Shown one piece after another: positions 1 to 8,503 of a stretch of 64,000 nt of DNA. The notes under the pieces were generated by a model that saw only the letters and a program-made list of their open reading frames with translations, searched no databases and had not been told where the DNA came from. Each line of letters starts with the position of its first letter. Position 1 is the stretch's first letter. Origin of the DNA: SAR86 cluster bacterium AG-313-D11 (GTDB lineage: Bacteria; Pseudomonadota; Gammaproteobacteria; Magnimaribacterales; D2472); NCBI GenBank assembly GCA_003284215.1, contig QBVW01000002.1:91219-155218 (forward strand), given 5' to 3'. Position numbers and translations under genes: made by a program.

Positions 1-235
1 GAGGTGCAGCACTTATCTTTTGACTCCCTCTTCCTCGAGATGGGTAGACAGATAGCGTCCTGGCAGACAAATTAGTTATTGAGTCATCAATTGCTCTTTG
101 AGCACTGGAGCCAATACCAACCATCGCAATAACTGAAGCTGTTCCAATAACAATGGCAATTGTAGTTAAAAGAGATCGTAACAGATTGGCTCTGATAGAA
201 TCTAATGCTGTTGATACTGACTCTTGTAGGACCAT
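1..235 (-). CDS. MacB/FtsX-like ABC transporter permease, N-terminal part (runs off the window)
   Basis: Only the first 78 codons are present. The gene begins with ATG at 235 on the minus strand and continues past base 1. The protein opens with an amphipathic stretch followed by a hydrophobic segment reading LRSLLTTIAIVIGTASVIAM, typical of the first transmembrane helix of MacB/FtsX permeases, and then enters a periplasmic part. It starts three bases after the stop of the upstream membrane-fusion gene, so the transcript order is ATPase, adaptor, permease. It should form the membrane channel of a tripartite exporter. The exported substrate cannot be told from sequence. Confidence 0.85.
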   Translation of the reverse strand, partial: MVLQESVSTALDSIRANLLRSLLTTIAIVIGTASVIAMVGIGSSAQRAIDDSITNLSARTLSVYPSRGRGSQKISAAP

Positions 236-238
236 CGA

Positions 239-1435
239 TTAACCAAACCTACTTTTAACTCTATCAGAAAATCTTTGCTGATACTTAATCAAACCTTCGC
301 TAGGAAGTACGTAGACAACTTCATCAATTTTGATACCTGTTTTAACCTCTACATAATTTAAGTCAGTTTTTCCAACCTTTATCCATGTTGGTATTGCACC
401 TTTTTTAGTCTTCTTAAGCACAATATAAGCATCAAAATTCTCGCCATCGACTTTTTTTGTCAAGAAATTATTTAATACACCTTCTTTAATGCCAAGTAAT
501 GGTGCTACAGATCGGATATCCTTGCGAGTTCTTAAGGAGCCAGCAGGCAATGCTAAGGCTACCTCCTCATTTAGAATTTCAATCTCAACATCGGTATTCA
601 TGCCAATGAGCAATAAATTATCTTCGTTCTCAATATCAATCAGAACAGGAAATGTAGTGACATTTTGATCAATTTTTGACATGGGTTCGATCTTAGAAAC
701 AACCCCAAGAAACTTTTTGTCCCTATAAGCTGAGACTTTTAATGTAACTTCTTGGCCAATAGTAATTTTGCCAATATCTATTTCATCAATCAAAGCTCTA
801 ACTCGGACTTTATTAAGATCTGCCATTTCCATTAATAAGGTGCCGCCACCCACAGCTGATGTTGGTGAGGTAATAACTTGGCCAACTTCAGCCGGCCTGC
901 TTATAACAGTTCCAGCAATTGGAGACCTTACACTTGTATCATCAAGAGCTATTCGTGCATTTTCTAAAAACACCTCAGCCCTTACAAGCTGAGCTCTTGC
1001 TGAGGAGAATGATTCCTGAGCATCTTCAAATGATTTATCGGAAATATTACCCTCGTCATGCAATCTCTTAGACCGCTCAAATTGGTTTTTAGCATTACTC
1101 AAACGTACTTTAGCAACCTCAAGATCTGCATTAGCTTGGGCTAAGGTATTTGTTGGAGTTCTCTGATCTATTCTGGCAAGAACTACACCTTCATCTACAT
1201 AATCCCCAATCTCAGCTCCTAGAAAAAGAATTTGTCCGGATGCTTTTGATTTAATTTCAATTGAGGATATAGCTTCAACAGTTCCAGACGCTTCCACAGT
1301 AAGTTCAAGCTGTTGAGATGCTGCTTCTTTTAAAGCATAGAATTTAAATTCTTCCTCATCTTTACTGCCACCACAACTAACAATGAATATCACAGATGCA
1401 AATATGCTGAATATTTTAATTATTGAGTTCTTCAT
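239..1435 (-). CDS. MacA-like periplasmic adaptor (membrane fusion protein)
   Basis: A 398-residue HlyD/MacA-type adaptor that should link an inner-membrane ABC permease to an outer-membrane channel. The N-terminus has a hydrophobic signal and a lipobox-like IVSC ending at Cys21, so it is probably a lipoprotein. A lipoyl/barrel-sandwich segment (about 50-90, with GTVEAISSIEIKSKASG) precedes an alpha-hairpin coiled coil (about 98-165), the returning half (RSPIAGTVISRPAEVGQ) and beta-barrel and membrane-proximal regions. Its start overlaps the ATPase stop by four bases and its stop lies three bases before the permease start, so the three genes form one tight operon. Confidence 0.9.
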   Translation of the reverse strand: MKNSIIKIFSIFASVIFIVSCGGSKDEEEFKFYALKEAASQQLELTVEASGTVEAISSIEIKSKASGQILFLGAEIGDYVDEGVVLARIDQRTPTNTLAQANADLEVAKVRLSNAKNQFERSKRLHDEGNISDKSFEDAQESFSSARAQLVRAEVFLENARIALDDTSVRSPIAGTVISRPAEVGQVITSPTSAVGGGTLLMEMADLNKVRVRALIDEIDIGKITIGQEVTLKVSAYRDKKFLGVVSKIEPMSKIDQNVTTFPVLIDIENEDNLLLIGMNTDVEIEILNEEVALALPAGSLRTRKDIRSVAPLLGIKEGVLNNFLTKKVDGENFDAYIVLKKTKKGAIPTWIKVGKTDLNYVEVKTGIKIDEVVYVLPSEGLIKYQQRFSDRVKSRFG

Positions 1436-2121
1436 GATTTTCCTTTTAATGTATCTGATTCTACCAAACCATCCTTGATAAATATCGTTCTTTGAGCCTC
1501 AGCTGCTACCTCATTTTCATGAGTAATGAGAATAATGGTTTGCCCTTGTTTATGCAGATTATGAAAAAGGTGCATTACATCTTGTCCAGTCTGGCTATCC
1601 AAGTTTCCAGTAGGCTCATCAGCGAATAAAATAGATGGGTTGTTTACCAGGGCTCTGGCTATTGCAACTCTCTGTTGTTGCCCTCCCGAAAGCTCAGATG
1701 GTTGATGATCCATCCTTGATTCAAGTCCAACTTGAGAAAGTACTTCTTTACCTCTTTTTACTTGATCAGCCTTATCCACTCCAGCATATTTCAAAGGCAA
1801 CATGACATTATCTAACGCAGTATTGCGTGCCAATAAATGAAAATTTTGAAATACAAAACCAATTTCTTTATTTCTAATACCAGCAAGATCATCAGCCTCT
1901 AGTTTGCTAACTTCTTGATTATTTAAATAATAGGTTCCATCAGTAGGACTATCAAGGCAACCTATAATATTCATAAGTGTTGATTTGCCTGATCCAGATG
2001 GACCCATAATTGCTATAAATTCACCTTTCTGTATCCCAAAACTAACGCCTCTTAAGGCCTCTACAGTTTGGGTGCCAAGCAAATAATGCTTGGTAATATT
2101 CTTAACGTCTATAACATTCAT
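1432..2121 (-). CDS. ABC transporter ATP-binding protein, MacB/LolD type
   Basis: A 229-residue ATPase of the MacB/LolD subfamily. Visible motifs are Walker A GPSGSGKST (40-48), the Q-loop at Gln92, the signature LSGGQ (144-148), Walker B ILFADE (164-169) and the H-loop His201. It lacks a fused permease. The permease is encoded separately two genes downstream, unlike E. coli MacB where both are one chain. It overlaps the nitroreductase-like gene upstream and the adaptor downstream by four bases each. It should power export by the adjacent MacA/permease pair. Confidence 0.93.
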   Translation of the reverse strand: MNVIDVKNITKHYLLGTQTVEALRGVSFGIQKGEFIAIMGPSGSGKSTLMNIIGCLDSPTDGTYYLNNQEVSKLEADDLAGIRNKEIGFVFQNFHLLARNTALDNVMLPLKYAGVDKADQVKRGKEVLSQVGLESRMDHQPSELSGGQQQRVAIARALVNNPSILFADEPTGNLDSQTGQDVMHLFHNLHKQGQTIILITHENEVAAEAQRTIFIKDGLVESDTLKGKS

Positions 2122-2576
2122 ATATGTTCACACAAAAAAACAGGGATCTCTCGTTCGGTATTGGCCTGATAAGTTGCATAGTCTGGATAAAATGAACAAA
2201 TTAATGGCCACAGCTCATCCTTTTTTTCTTTAGACACCTCTTTTGCAAAATAGTTTCCATGCCCATTAATTGTCGATATTTTAAGCTGTGGATGTGCTTT
2301 AACGTTGTAATACCAATTCGGGTTCTTTGGCATCCCGCCCAAAGATGCAACAAGTATTGGCATCCCATCTTGATGCACATAAATCAGAGGTATATTTCTA
2401 ATTTTATTTGACTTAGCACCTCTTGTTTCCACAACCATGATTGGATAACCTCCTGGCCATTTATTCCAGAGCCTCCCTTTACTCATTAAAAAAACACTGG
2501 CTTGAAACTTAGCGAAGTACTTAATAATTCGTTTAGCTGTTTTGGCTTGCTTTAAGGTATATTTTTCAGAAGTCAT
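2118..2576 (-). CDS. DUF385 / deazaflavin-dependent nitroreductase family protein
   Basis: A 152-residue protein of the split-barrel family that includes F420-dependent Ddn-like nitroreductases and quinone reductases. Supporting segments are GRLWNKWPGGYPIMVVETRG, then IRNIPLIYV, and NPNWYYNVKAHPQLKI, the family core. Whether this organism makes F420 cannot be judged from the window, and relatives may use flavin or heme. The gene has no Shine-Dalgarno before ATG 2576. A promoter-like TTGACA, 17-base spacer and TACCAT ends nine bases before the ATG, suggesting a leaderless transcript. It shares an operon with the exporter ATPase. Confidence 0.8.
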   Translation of the reverse strand: MTSEKYTLKQAKTAKRIIKYFAKFQASVFLMSKGRLWNKWPGGYPIMVVETRGAKSNKIRNIPLIYVHQDGMPILVASLGGMPKNPNWYYNVKAHPQLKISTINGHGNYFAKEVSKEKKDELWPLICSFYPDYATYQANTEREIPVFLCEHI

Positions 2577-2585
2577 TGATGTTTA

Positions 2586-2614
2586 ATGGTATGTATAGAC
2601 ATACTTAATGTCAA
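2586..2614 (-). promoter_or_regulatory. Putative promoter of the DUF385-exporter operon
   Basis: On the minus strand TTGACA (2614-2609) is followed by a 17-base spacer and TACCAT (2591-2586). The -10 box lies nine bases from the ATG at 2576. The box is embedded in two overlapping inverted repeats, so the promoter is probably repressible. Inference from sequence only. Confidence 0.5.
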
Positions 2615-2634
2615 GTTTACTTGACATTAAGTAT
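2601..2634. repeat. Perfect 15-bp inverted repeat with 4-base loop
   Basis: The arms at 2601-2615 and 2620-2634 are exact reverse complements around TTTA. The element begins at the stop codon of the acyl-CoA dehydrogenase gene and covers the -35 box of the next operon. No T-tract follows on either strand, so it is not a classical terminator. A second dyad, GTATGT-ATAG-ACATAC (2589-2604), overlaps one arm. It could be a repressor operator or a transcript-stabilising hairpin. Confidence 0.7.
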
Positions 2635-3800
2635 TACTCGAAAGCGGCTATATTTGTTTGTAAATTGCCCAGTATCAAGGCATGAATATCGTGAGTACCT
2701 TCGTAGGTATTAACTGCTTCTAGGTTCATCGAGTGCCTCACAACATGATATTCATCAATAACTCCGTTTCCACCATGCATGTCTCGCGCCATTCTGGCCA
2801 CTTCTAAAGCTTTTCCGCAGTTGTTACGCTTGATTAGAGAAATCATTTCAGGAATCATTTTCTCCTCATCAATTAACCTTCCTACTCGAAGGGCTGCTTG
2901 TAAGCCTAATGAAATTTCAGTTTGCATGTCTGCTAATTTTTTTTGAACTAATTGTTTGGCTGCAAGAGGTGTGCCAAATTGAGTTCTATCTAATGTATAT
3001 TGACGAGCAGCATGCCAGCAAAACTCAGCAGCACCCATGGCGCCCCATGCAATACCATATCTAGCCATATTTAAACAAGAAAATGGCCCTCTAAAACTTT
3101 GAGCTAGTGGAAGAACATGATCCTCGGGAATAAATACATCAGACATAAAAATTTGGCCAGTTGTTGAAGCTCTTAAGGCAAACTTACCTTCAAGCACCTT
3201 AGTATCTAACCCTTTAAAGTCTTTTCTTGCTATAAATCCTCTTAAGACTCCCTGCTCGTCTTTTGCCCAAATAACAAACACATCTGCTACTGGCGCATTA
3301 GTAATCCAAGTCTTAGAGCCATTTAATTTATATCCACCCTCTACTTTTTTAGCATTTGAGGACATGCTACCAGGATCAGATCCAGCGTCGGGTTCGGTCA
3401 AACCAAAACATCCTATCAAATTTCCAGCAGCCATCTGTGGCAAGAGATCTTCTTTTTGCTCTTCAGATCCAAACTGATAAATTGCATACATAGCTAAAGA
3501 TGATTGAACGCTAAATGCTGAACGATAACTTGAATCTACTCTTTCAATCTCTCTGGTAATAAGTCCATAAGAAACATAGCCAACCCCCGCACAACCATAA
3601 CCTTTGATAGATGCTCCTAAAATACCAAGCTCACCCATTTCTTTATATATTTCGGTATGAAAATTTTCATTTCTGTTTGCTTCAAGAATTCTAGGCATTA
3701 AAGATTGTTTGCAATACTCTCGAACATTGTCCTTGATCATGCGCTCTTCTTCTGTCAGTTGGTCTTCGAGGCGAAAGATATCTTCCCAGTTATTATCCAT
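2634..3800 (-). CDS. gcdH: Acyl-CoA dehydrogenase, glutaryl-CoA dehydrogenase-like
   Basis: A 388-residue flavoenzyme closely resembling glutaryl-CoA dehydrogenase, which converts glutaryl-CoA to crotonyl-CoA in lysine, tryptophan and dicarboxylate breakdown. Evidence includes the C-terminal stretch [18 protein letters not shown] with the catalytic Glu367, the [11 protein letters not shown] segment with Arg93 at the position of the glutaryl-binding arginine, and LTEPDAGSD. The length matches the family. The ATG at 3800 directly abuts the T-rich end of the upstream receptor terminator and has no Shine-Dalgarno. The next in-frame Met is 20 codons later and would cut into the family domain. The true substrate could be another short dicarboxylyl-CoA. 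Confidence 0.9.
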   Translation of the reverse strand: MDNNWEDIFRLEDQLTEEERMIKDNVREYCKQSLMPRILEANRNENFHTEIYKEMGELGILGASIKGYGCAGVGYVSYGLITREIERVDSSYRSAFSVQSSLAMYAIYQFGSEEQKEDLLPQMAAGNLIGCFGLTEPDAGSDPGSMSSNAKKVEGGYKLNGSKTWITNAPVADVFVIWAKDEQGVLRGFIARKDFKGLDTKVLEGKFALRASTTGQIFMSDVFIPEDHVLPLAQSFRGPFSCLNMARYGIAWGAMGAAEFCWHAARQYTLDRTQFGTPLAAKQLVQKKLADMQTEISLGLQAALRVGRLIDEEKMIPEMISLIKRNNCGKALEVARMARDMHGGNGVIDEYHVVRHSMNLEAVNTYEGTHDIHALILGNLQTNIAAFE

Positions 3801-3838
3801 AAAAAATAAAGACAGCCTTAGTTTTTAACCAAGGCTGT
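3801..3838 (-). terminator. Rho-independent terminator of the 3849-6029 receptor gene
   Basis: On the minus strand, ACAGCCTT (3838-3831) pairs with AAGGCTGT (3819-3812) and is followed by CTTTATTTTTT. It lies between the receptor stop and the gcdH start. Confidence 0.75.
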
Positions 3839-3848
3839 GAATTTTGTA

Positions 3849-6029
3849 CTAAAATTTGTAATGAAGATCCATGCCAATCGTTCTAGGAGGATCAAAATAA
3901 CCAACTGTTAAGTACCCAAAGGAAGGCGGGAAACTAATTCCACTTGATTGATGAAATTTATTTGATAAATTTTTAATCCAAAAATTTAGCTGCATGTTTT
4001 CAGTTGGTTCAGTGAATATGTAGAAATTAGCTTTACCATTTGAATCAATATGGGTAAGCTCAGACCTAAAATCTTTAGAATTGTATGGAAAGGACGGATG
4101 CTCTCCAACTCTACTGTAATCTAACCTAGCTCTGTAATTTCCAAAATCTTGCTCTAGGGCAACAAAAACATTCGTTTCTGGAGAATACGGAATAAGCTCT
4201 AAAAGAAAACCATCGCCAGCTGATTTATTGCCAGTGAACTCAGAGTCTAGTGTGCTAATGTTTACAGTGAGTTTGGTTGAATCTCCAATCATGGTTAAAG
4301 ACTCAATTTCTAAACCTGATATATCAGCTGAATTATTTATGACTTCTGAGGCAGCTGCAGCATCTGCAGTGAAATAAGAAATTTGCATATCCTCATGCTC
4401 ATTATCAAAATAGGCTATATTTAGCATCATTCTATTATTAAAGTATTGTCCTTTGAGACCAAGCTCAGTTGATTGAATAGTTTCAGGCGCATAAGGAACA
4501 GATGCTGCAAAGGGATTTGAGCTCTCAGCATTAAATCCGCCTGCTTTAAAGCCTTCAGCTAGTTTGAAATATAAATTAGTGTTTTCACTATATGCATGCT
4601 CTAAAATAAAAGTTCCTGTAGTATCATCGAAGCTGCCTTCTCCATTTGCTGAAATAACACCAACATACTCTTTAAAACCTTTCTTATCTTCTTCTGTTGA
4701 GCGTATTCCTAAGGTCACATCCCAAGCTTCACTCAATCGATACGTTAACTGACCAAAAATTGCCTCAGACTCTCCGCTGCCTGAATAATTTTGCTGGAAT
4801 ACTGACCCTCCAAGAAAGAATGACTGTGGATTAGCTGTATAGGCATCATCCTCTAGAGCGTAATAACCAAGCACATAGTCCATATTTTCGGTAGAGCCAA
4901 CGAGCTGAAGTTCGAACGTTTCGGCATCATAATCAGTATCTCTTGATGTATCAGCAATATTAAAAGGACCACCATCTAAATCTAAACGGTCATACCAATC
5001 AGTCTTTCTTTTTGACCAAATCGCTTTTATGGTTCCAAAACCTATGTCTCGTGAATACTGCATGCTTGTTCCGCTAACGTCGGAAAGCTCTCTAGTTGGA
5101 GTATTGTTGCTAGCATAAGCTTGACGTTTAGCATTTTGGAATAATTCAATTGGTGCTATCCTCAATCCTCCAGCAGCTGGATTGGCTCCAAGACCAAATG
5201 CATCACTCCAGTTTGGAATGGCATAAACTAATTGAGCAAATGGAGGCACATTGTCTTGTGAAGTCTTATCGGCTGTAAAGCTGAAGCTTGATTTCTCACC
5301 TTCGAATAGATAGGTAAGCTTATAACCTGACGAATCGATAGTATTAAGTTTATCGTTACTGGACACTGCGGCAGGAACTACACCCTGTTGAGGTGAATAA
5401 GGAGATGCTGCCATAGTGACATAACCACCTCTTCTTTTCTCATTAAGTACAATTTTTAGAAAACCATTTCCAGCTAAAGAAAAATCATGAATAAATTGAG
5501 CTTGTCTTAAACCATAGTTACCTAACGTAAGCTTTGCTGACATTCCCTCTCCAGAAGGTTTTTTAGTAATTAGATTAATTGCACCGCCAAGTGTATTTCT
5601 TCCATACAAAGTACCTTGAGGACCTCTAAGGATTTCAACTCTTTCCAAATCAACCACGTCAAAAATAGACCCTTGTCCTTTACCTAAATAAACTCCATCA
5701 AGATACATTCCAACTGTTGGTTCCCAAGTAATAGCTGGATTAGTTGTTGATCCTCCCCTAATTGCAATGGTTGCAGCAGTATTGTTTGAAGGAGTGTTAA
5801 TAATATGTACATTGGGTGCTAGATTGGCTAAATCAACAATATTTGCAAGATCTAGATCGTCAATTGTAGACTCAGTAAGTGCAGTAATTGCAATGGGTGT
5901 GTCTTGAAGGTTCTCCTCTTTCTTTTGAGCAGTAACAACGACTTCTTCGAGCATGCCTGTTGCTTGAGCATTTACATTAAGTGCGAAAAACAGTGGCAGC
6001 ACTAAAAAAATATTTTTGAATCTCATCAT
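3849..6029 (-). CDS. TonB-dependent outer-membrane receptor
   Basis: A 726-residue receptor with a signal peptide (cleavage likely after Ala21), a TonB-box-like LEEVVVTAQ (27-35), a plug domain with DTPIAITALT and IRGG, then LERVEILRGPQGTLYGRNTLGGAINLITKKP split over residues 120-160. The beta-barrel follows and ends in the aromatic residue of HYKF. It takes up a substrate across the outer membrane using TonB energy. The family class is that common in organisms degrading sterols, terpenes and aromatics. The P450/SDR/decarboxylase block directly upstream on the same strand suggests, but does not prove, a hydrophobic ligand. Confidence 0.93.
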   Translation of the reverse strand: MMRFKNIFLVLPLFFALNVNAQATGMLEEVVVTAQKKEENLQDTPIAITALTESTIDDLDLANIVDLANLAPNVHIINTPSNNTAATIAIRGGSTTNPAITWEPTVGMYLDGVYLGKGQGSIFDVVDLERVEILRGPQGTLYGRNTLGGAINLITKKPSGEGMSAKLTLGNYGLRQAQFIHDFSLAGNGFLKIVLNEKRRGGYVTMAASPYSPQQGVVPAAVSSNDKLNTIDSSGYKLTYLFEGEKSSFSFTADKTSQDNVPPFAQLVYAIPNWSDAFGLGANPAAGGLRIAPIELFQNAKRQAYASNNTPTRELSDVSGTSMQYSRDIGFGTIKAIWSKRKTDWYDRLDLDGGPFNIADTSRDTDYDAETFELQLVGSTENMDYVLGYYALEDDAYTANPQSFFLGGSVFQQNYSGSGESEAIFGQLTYRLSEAWDVTLGIRSTEEDKKGFKEYVGVISANGEGSFDDTTGTFILEHAYSENTNLYFKLAEGFKAGGFNAESSNPFAASVPYAPETIQSTELGLKGQYFNNRMMLNIAYFDNEHEDMQISYFTADAAAASEVINNSADISGLEIESLTMIGDSTKLTVNISTLDSEFTGNKSAGDGFLLELIPYSPETNVFVALEQDFGNYRARLDYSRVGEHPSFPYNSKDFRSELTHIDSNGKANFYIFTEPTENMQLNFWIKNLSNKFHQSSGISFPPSFGYLTVGYFDPPRTIGMDLHYKF

Positions 6030-6103
6030 AATAAATTCTCCCTTATTATCTAATGAATAATTTAAATTCTAATTTATGTAATTAGTTTACAAGATGTAGC
6101 TAA

Positions 6104-6340
6104 TTAATCTACTTTTTCAACACGCAATATACCAAATCTTGGCGAGGAAAAGGTTATTTCTGAACTCTGCATTGCCTTAGATGCAAGCTCGATCATTTTG
6201 TTGCTATTGCCACATATAATTATTAAAGGTAGTAGATTTTGATATTGATAGATGAAATTGACCACTTCTGATGCTACATCTTGATGTTTTGTTCCGTGGA
6301 GATCTAAATGAGTAATTCCCTTCTCTTCAAATATGCTCAT
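6104..6340 (-). CDS. Small stand-alone Smr-domain-like protein
   Basis: A 78-residue protein whose opening ITHLDLHGTKHQDV matches the LDLHG motif of Smr domains, followed by a central hydrophobic strand LPLIIICGNSNKM at the position of the family's TGxG-type motif. Smr domains are nucleases or nucleic-acid-binding modules, usually fused to other domains. This one is nothing but the domain, and its second motif (CGNSN) departs from consensus, so catalysis is uncertain. It sits 36 bases after the P450 gene and 74 bases before the receptor, probably as a passenger in that operon. Confidence 0.6.
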   Translation of the reverse strand: MSIFEEKGITHLDLHGTKHQDVASEVVNFIYQYQNLLPLIIICGNSNKMIELASKAMQSSEITFSSPRFGILRVEKVD

Positions 6341-6376
6341 GAGTGCATAAAAAATATTATTAAGTAGAATTTATTT

Positions 6377-7603
6377 TTAGGCAATATTGGTATTGACCAT
6401 CATCACATCCATACGCCTTGCGTTATGATGACCATAGTCGTAGACAATATCATTGCCTAGACTTAAATCTGGAAACCGCTTGAATAATTCTTTCAACATA
6501 ACTTCTGTTTGTGATCTTACTAAAGTAACCCCAATACAATAATGTGGTCCCTGTCCGAAAGAGATGCTTTTATCATGGTCGCGTTGAATATCAAATTTTC
6601 TGGGCTCGTTGTAGATTTTTGCATCCATTCCAGCTGTACTAGTAATTAATTGAACCATTTCACCTTTTTTAACATTATGTCCATTAATTTCTAAATCCTC
6701 AGAGGCATACCTTGCTAAACCTGTCTTTCCAGATGATTCATATCTTAAAGTCTCTGAAATAGCTCCCTGAACAAGATTTTCGTCTGATTTCAATGCTTTG
6801 AACTCCTCGGGGTGTTGTAATAAATTCTTAATAAGGTAGCTATGTAAATCTACTGCTGTATCAGAGCCCGCTCCAAGAACTGCACCAACCAATGCACACA
6901 TCTCTAGATTAGATAATTTTGATCCTTCGTCCTCAGCAAGTATCAAAGTTGATAGGAAATCATCGCCTGGATTAGCCCTTCTTTCATCGATTAATTCGTT
7001 AAGCAAATTTAATCCTTCCGGCACACCTTTGATTGCATCCTTTCGCTCTTCAGGAGTAAGCATGGGATTAATGCCTCTCACAACACCATATGCAAGTGAA
7101 TCAAAAATTGGGAATTTATCTCTCGGAATGCCGACTAAACTGGCAATGGCTTGTGTCGGAATTTTTTCAGCAATCTCGGCCGCGAAATTAAATGAATCTG
7201 GTGTTCCAATTTCATCAAACCTCTCTTTTACGAGGATAGAGAATCTATCTTTCATTTTTTCCATGATTCTTGGCGAGAATGCTGGAAGAGCAAGTTTTCT
7301 TAACCTCAAATGATTTTTTCTATCAAGAAAAAATAAATTGTTATTCATTAGTTTTTCAAATGCATCCATCTCTTCAAGAGGTTTTTTAGGAGGTGCATAT
7401 TCCCAAAGATTAAAATCCGTAGAAAGACGTCTATCAAGCAGGCAATTTATGATATTTTCATGCCCTGTCACCAGCCATGCCTGCCAAGCATCAAACCTGG
7501 AGATAGGGTATTCATTAGATAGTTTTTCTAATGTAGGTACTGGATCATGAATAAATTCCTTCGAGGCTGGATTGAAGAAGTGATCAACTGTTTGAACGGC
7601 CAT
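6377..7603 (-). CDS. Cytochrome P450 (bacterial class I type)
   Basis: A 408-residue soluble P450 mono-oxygenase. Motifs seen are the I-helix oxygen-activation sequence GAGSDT, the K-helix ETLR and the heme-binding FGQGPHYCIG with the thiolate Cys356. The length fits bacterial P450s that need separate ferredoxin and reductase partners. None is encoded adjacent. It lies 12 bases after the SDR gene in a run with a decarboxylase-family gene, consistent with hydroxylation of a hydrophobic ring or side chain followed by alcohol oxidation. The Rieske and OYE-type genes across the divergent promoter strengthen that reading. The substrate is unknown. There is no clear Shine-Dalgarno. Confidence 0.93.
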   Translation of the reverse strand: MAVQTVDHFFNPASKEFIHDPVPTLEKLSNEYPISRFDAWQAWLVTGHENIINCLLDRRLSTDFNLWEYAPPKKPLEEMDAFEKLMNNNLFFLDRKNHLRLRKLALPAFSPRIMEKMKDRFSILVKERFDEIGTPDSFNFAAEIAEKIPTQAIASLVGIPRDKFPIFDSLAYGVVRGINPMLTPEERKDAIKGVPEGLNLLNELIDERRANPGDDFLSTLILAEDEGSKLSNLEMCALVGAVLGAGSDTAVDLHSYLIKNLLQHPEEFKALKSDENLVQGAISETLRYESSGKTGLARYASEDLEINGHNVKKGEMVQLITSTAGMDAKIYNEPRKFDIQRDHDKSISFGQGPHYCIGVTLVRSQTEVMLKELFKRFPDLSLGNDIVYDYGHHNARRMDVMMVNTNIA

Positions 7604-7615
7604 TATCTGTTTAAT

Positions 7616-8494
7616 TTAAAAAATATTAGGATTTGGTAAATCGCTTCGAGTAATTATTGACTCAACACGATCCTTGAATGCTTGTTCACTTTTTTCATTT
7701 ATTGGATTTATCCAATACTTACCCTCTTTAATCTGAGCTAGGCAAAAAGATGCAACTTCTTCTGGTTCAGTTGTTTCCATCTCAATTCCCATTGAGCTCA
7801 TCATGTCCAACATATCTTCTACTGAGGAGATTGGATGTTCAGGAGCGTTTGGATCTCTTGCAAGCTCCTCAGGACGGTTGCGCTCTGCTGAAAATAACTT
7901 AGTTCTAACTGTATGTGGGCCTGGAAATAAAATGGACACTTTTACTTTTGCTTCGGCCTGTTCTAACTGTAATTTCAATACCTCAGTAATGCTTGAAACT
8001 GAGGCTTTGGAAGAAGTGTAAATAGGTGTTGAAGGTAAATTTATAAATGCCCCATTTCCAGAACATGTATTAATGACTCTTGACTCTTCTCCATGAGCCA
8101 ACATACCTGGAACAAATGCTTGAATGCCGTGAAGGACTCCCATTACATTGACGCCAAAAGCCCACTCCCAATCGTTTGGTTTTGTTTCCCATATTGGTAA
8201 CAACTCTGCTGGTGCAACACCTGCATTATTAAAAAGTAAATGAACAGGCCCCAAGTCTGATTGACACCAACTTGCAAGATTAATCATAGAATCGATATCT
8301 GATACATCTGCGACCTTACAAGTAACATCTAAAGACTTTGCAACAAGCTGTTGTGTTGAGCGTTCCAAGCTATCCTTTTCAACATCCGTTAGAACAACTC
8401 TAGCACCCTCTTTGGCAAGGGCTTCGCCAATTGCAAAGCCGACACCAGAGGCTCCACCAGTTACTATGGCTAACTTGCCACTAAAGTCTTTCAT
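7616..8494 (-). CDS. Short-chain dehydrogenase/reductase
   Basis: A 292-residue NAD(P)-dependent SDR with TGGASGVG (12-19), NNAG (89-92), and the catalytic Ser145, Tyr159 and Lys163 (YTSSK). The length is slightly above the classical 250, with a C-terminal extension (about 250-292) of the sort seen in SDRs acting on large substrates. An acidic residue (Asp37 in VVLTDVE) after the second beta strand favours NAD. The upstream AAGGAC is a reasonable ribosome site. It probably oxidises the alcohol produced by the adjacent P450, an inference from gene order. Confidence 0.9.
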   Translation of the reverse strand: MKDFSGKLAIVTGGASGVGFAIGEALAKEGARVVLTDVEKDSLERSTQQLVAKSLDVTCKVADVSDIDSMINLASWCQSDLGPVHLLFNNAGVAPAELLPIWETKPNDWEWAFGVNVMGVLHGIQAFVPGMLAHGEESRVINTCSGNGAFINLPSTPIYTSSKASVSSITEVLKLQLEQAEAKVKVSILFPGPHTVRTKLFSAERNRPEELARDPNAPEHPISSVEDMLDMMSSMGIEMETTEPEEVASFCLAQIKEGKYWINPINEKSEQAFKDRVESIITRSDLPNPNIF

Positions 8495-8503
8495 ATTTAG
8501 TCC

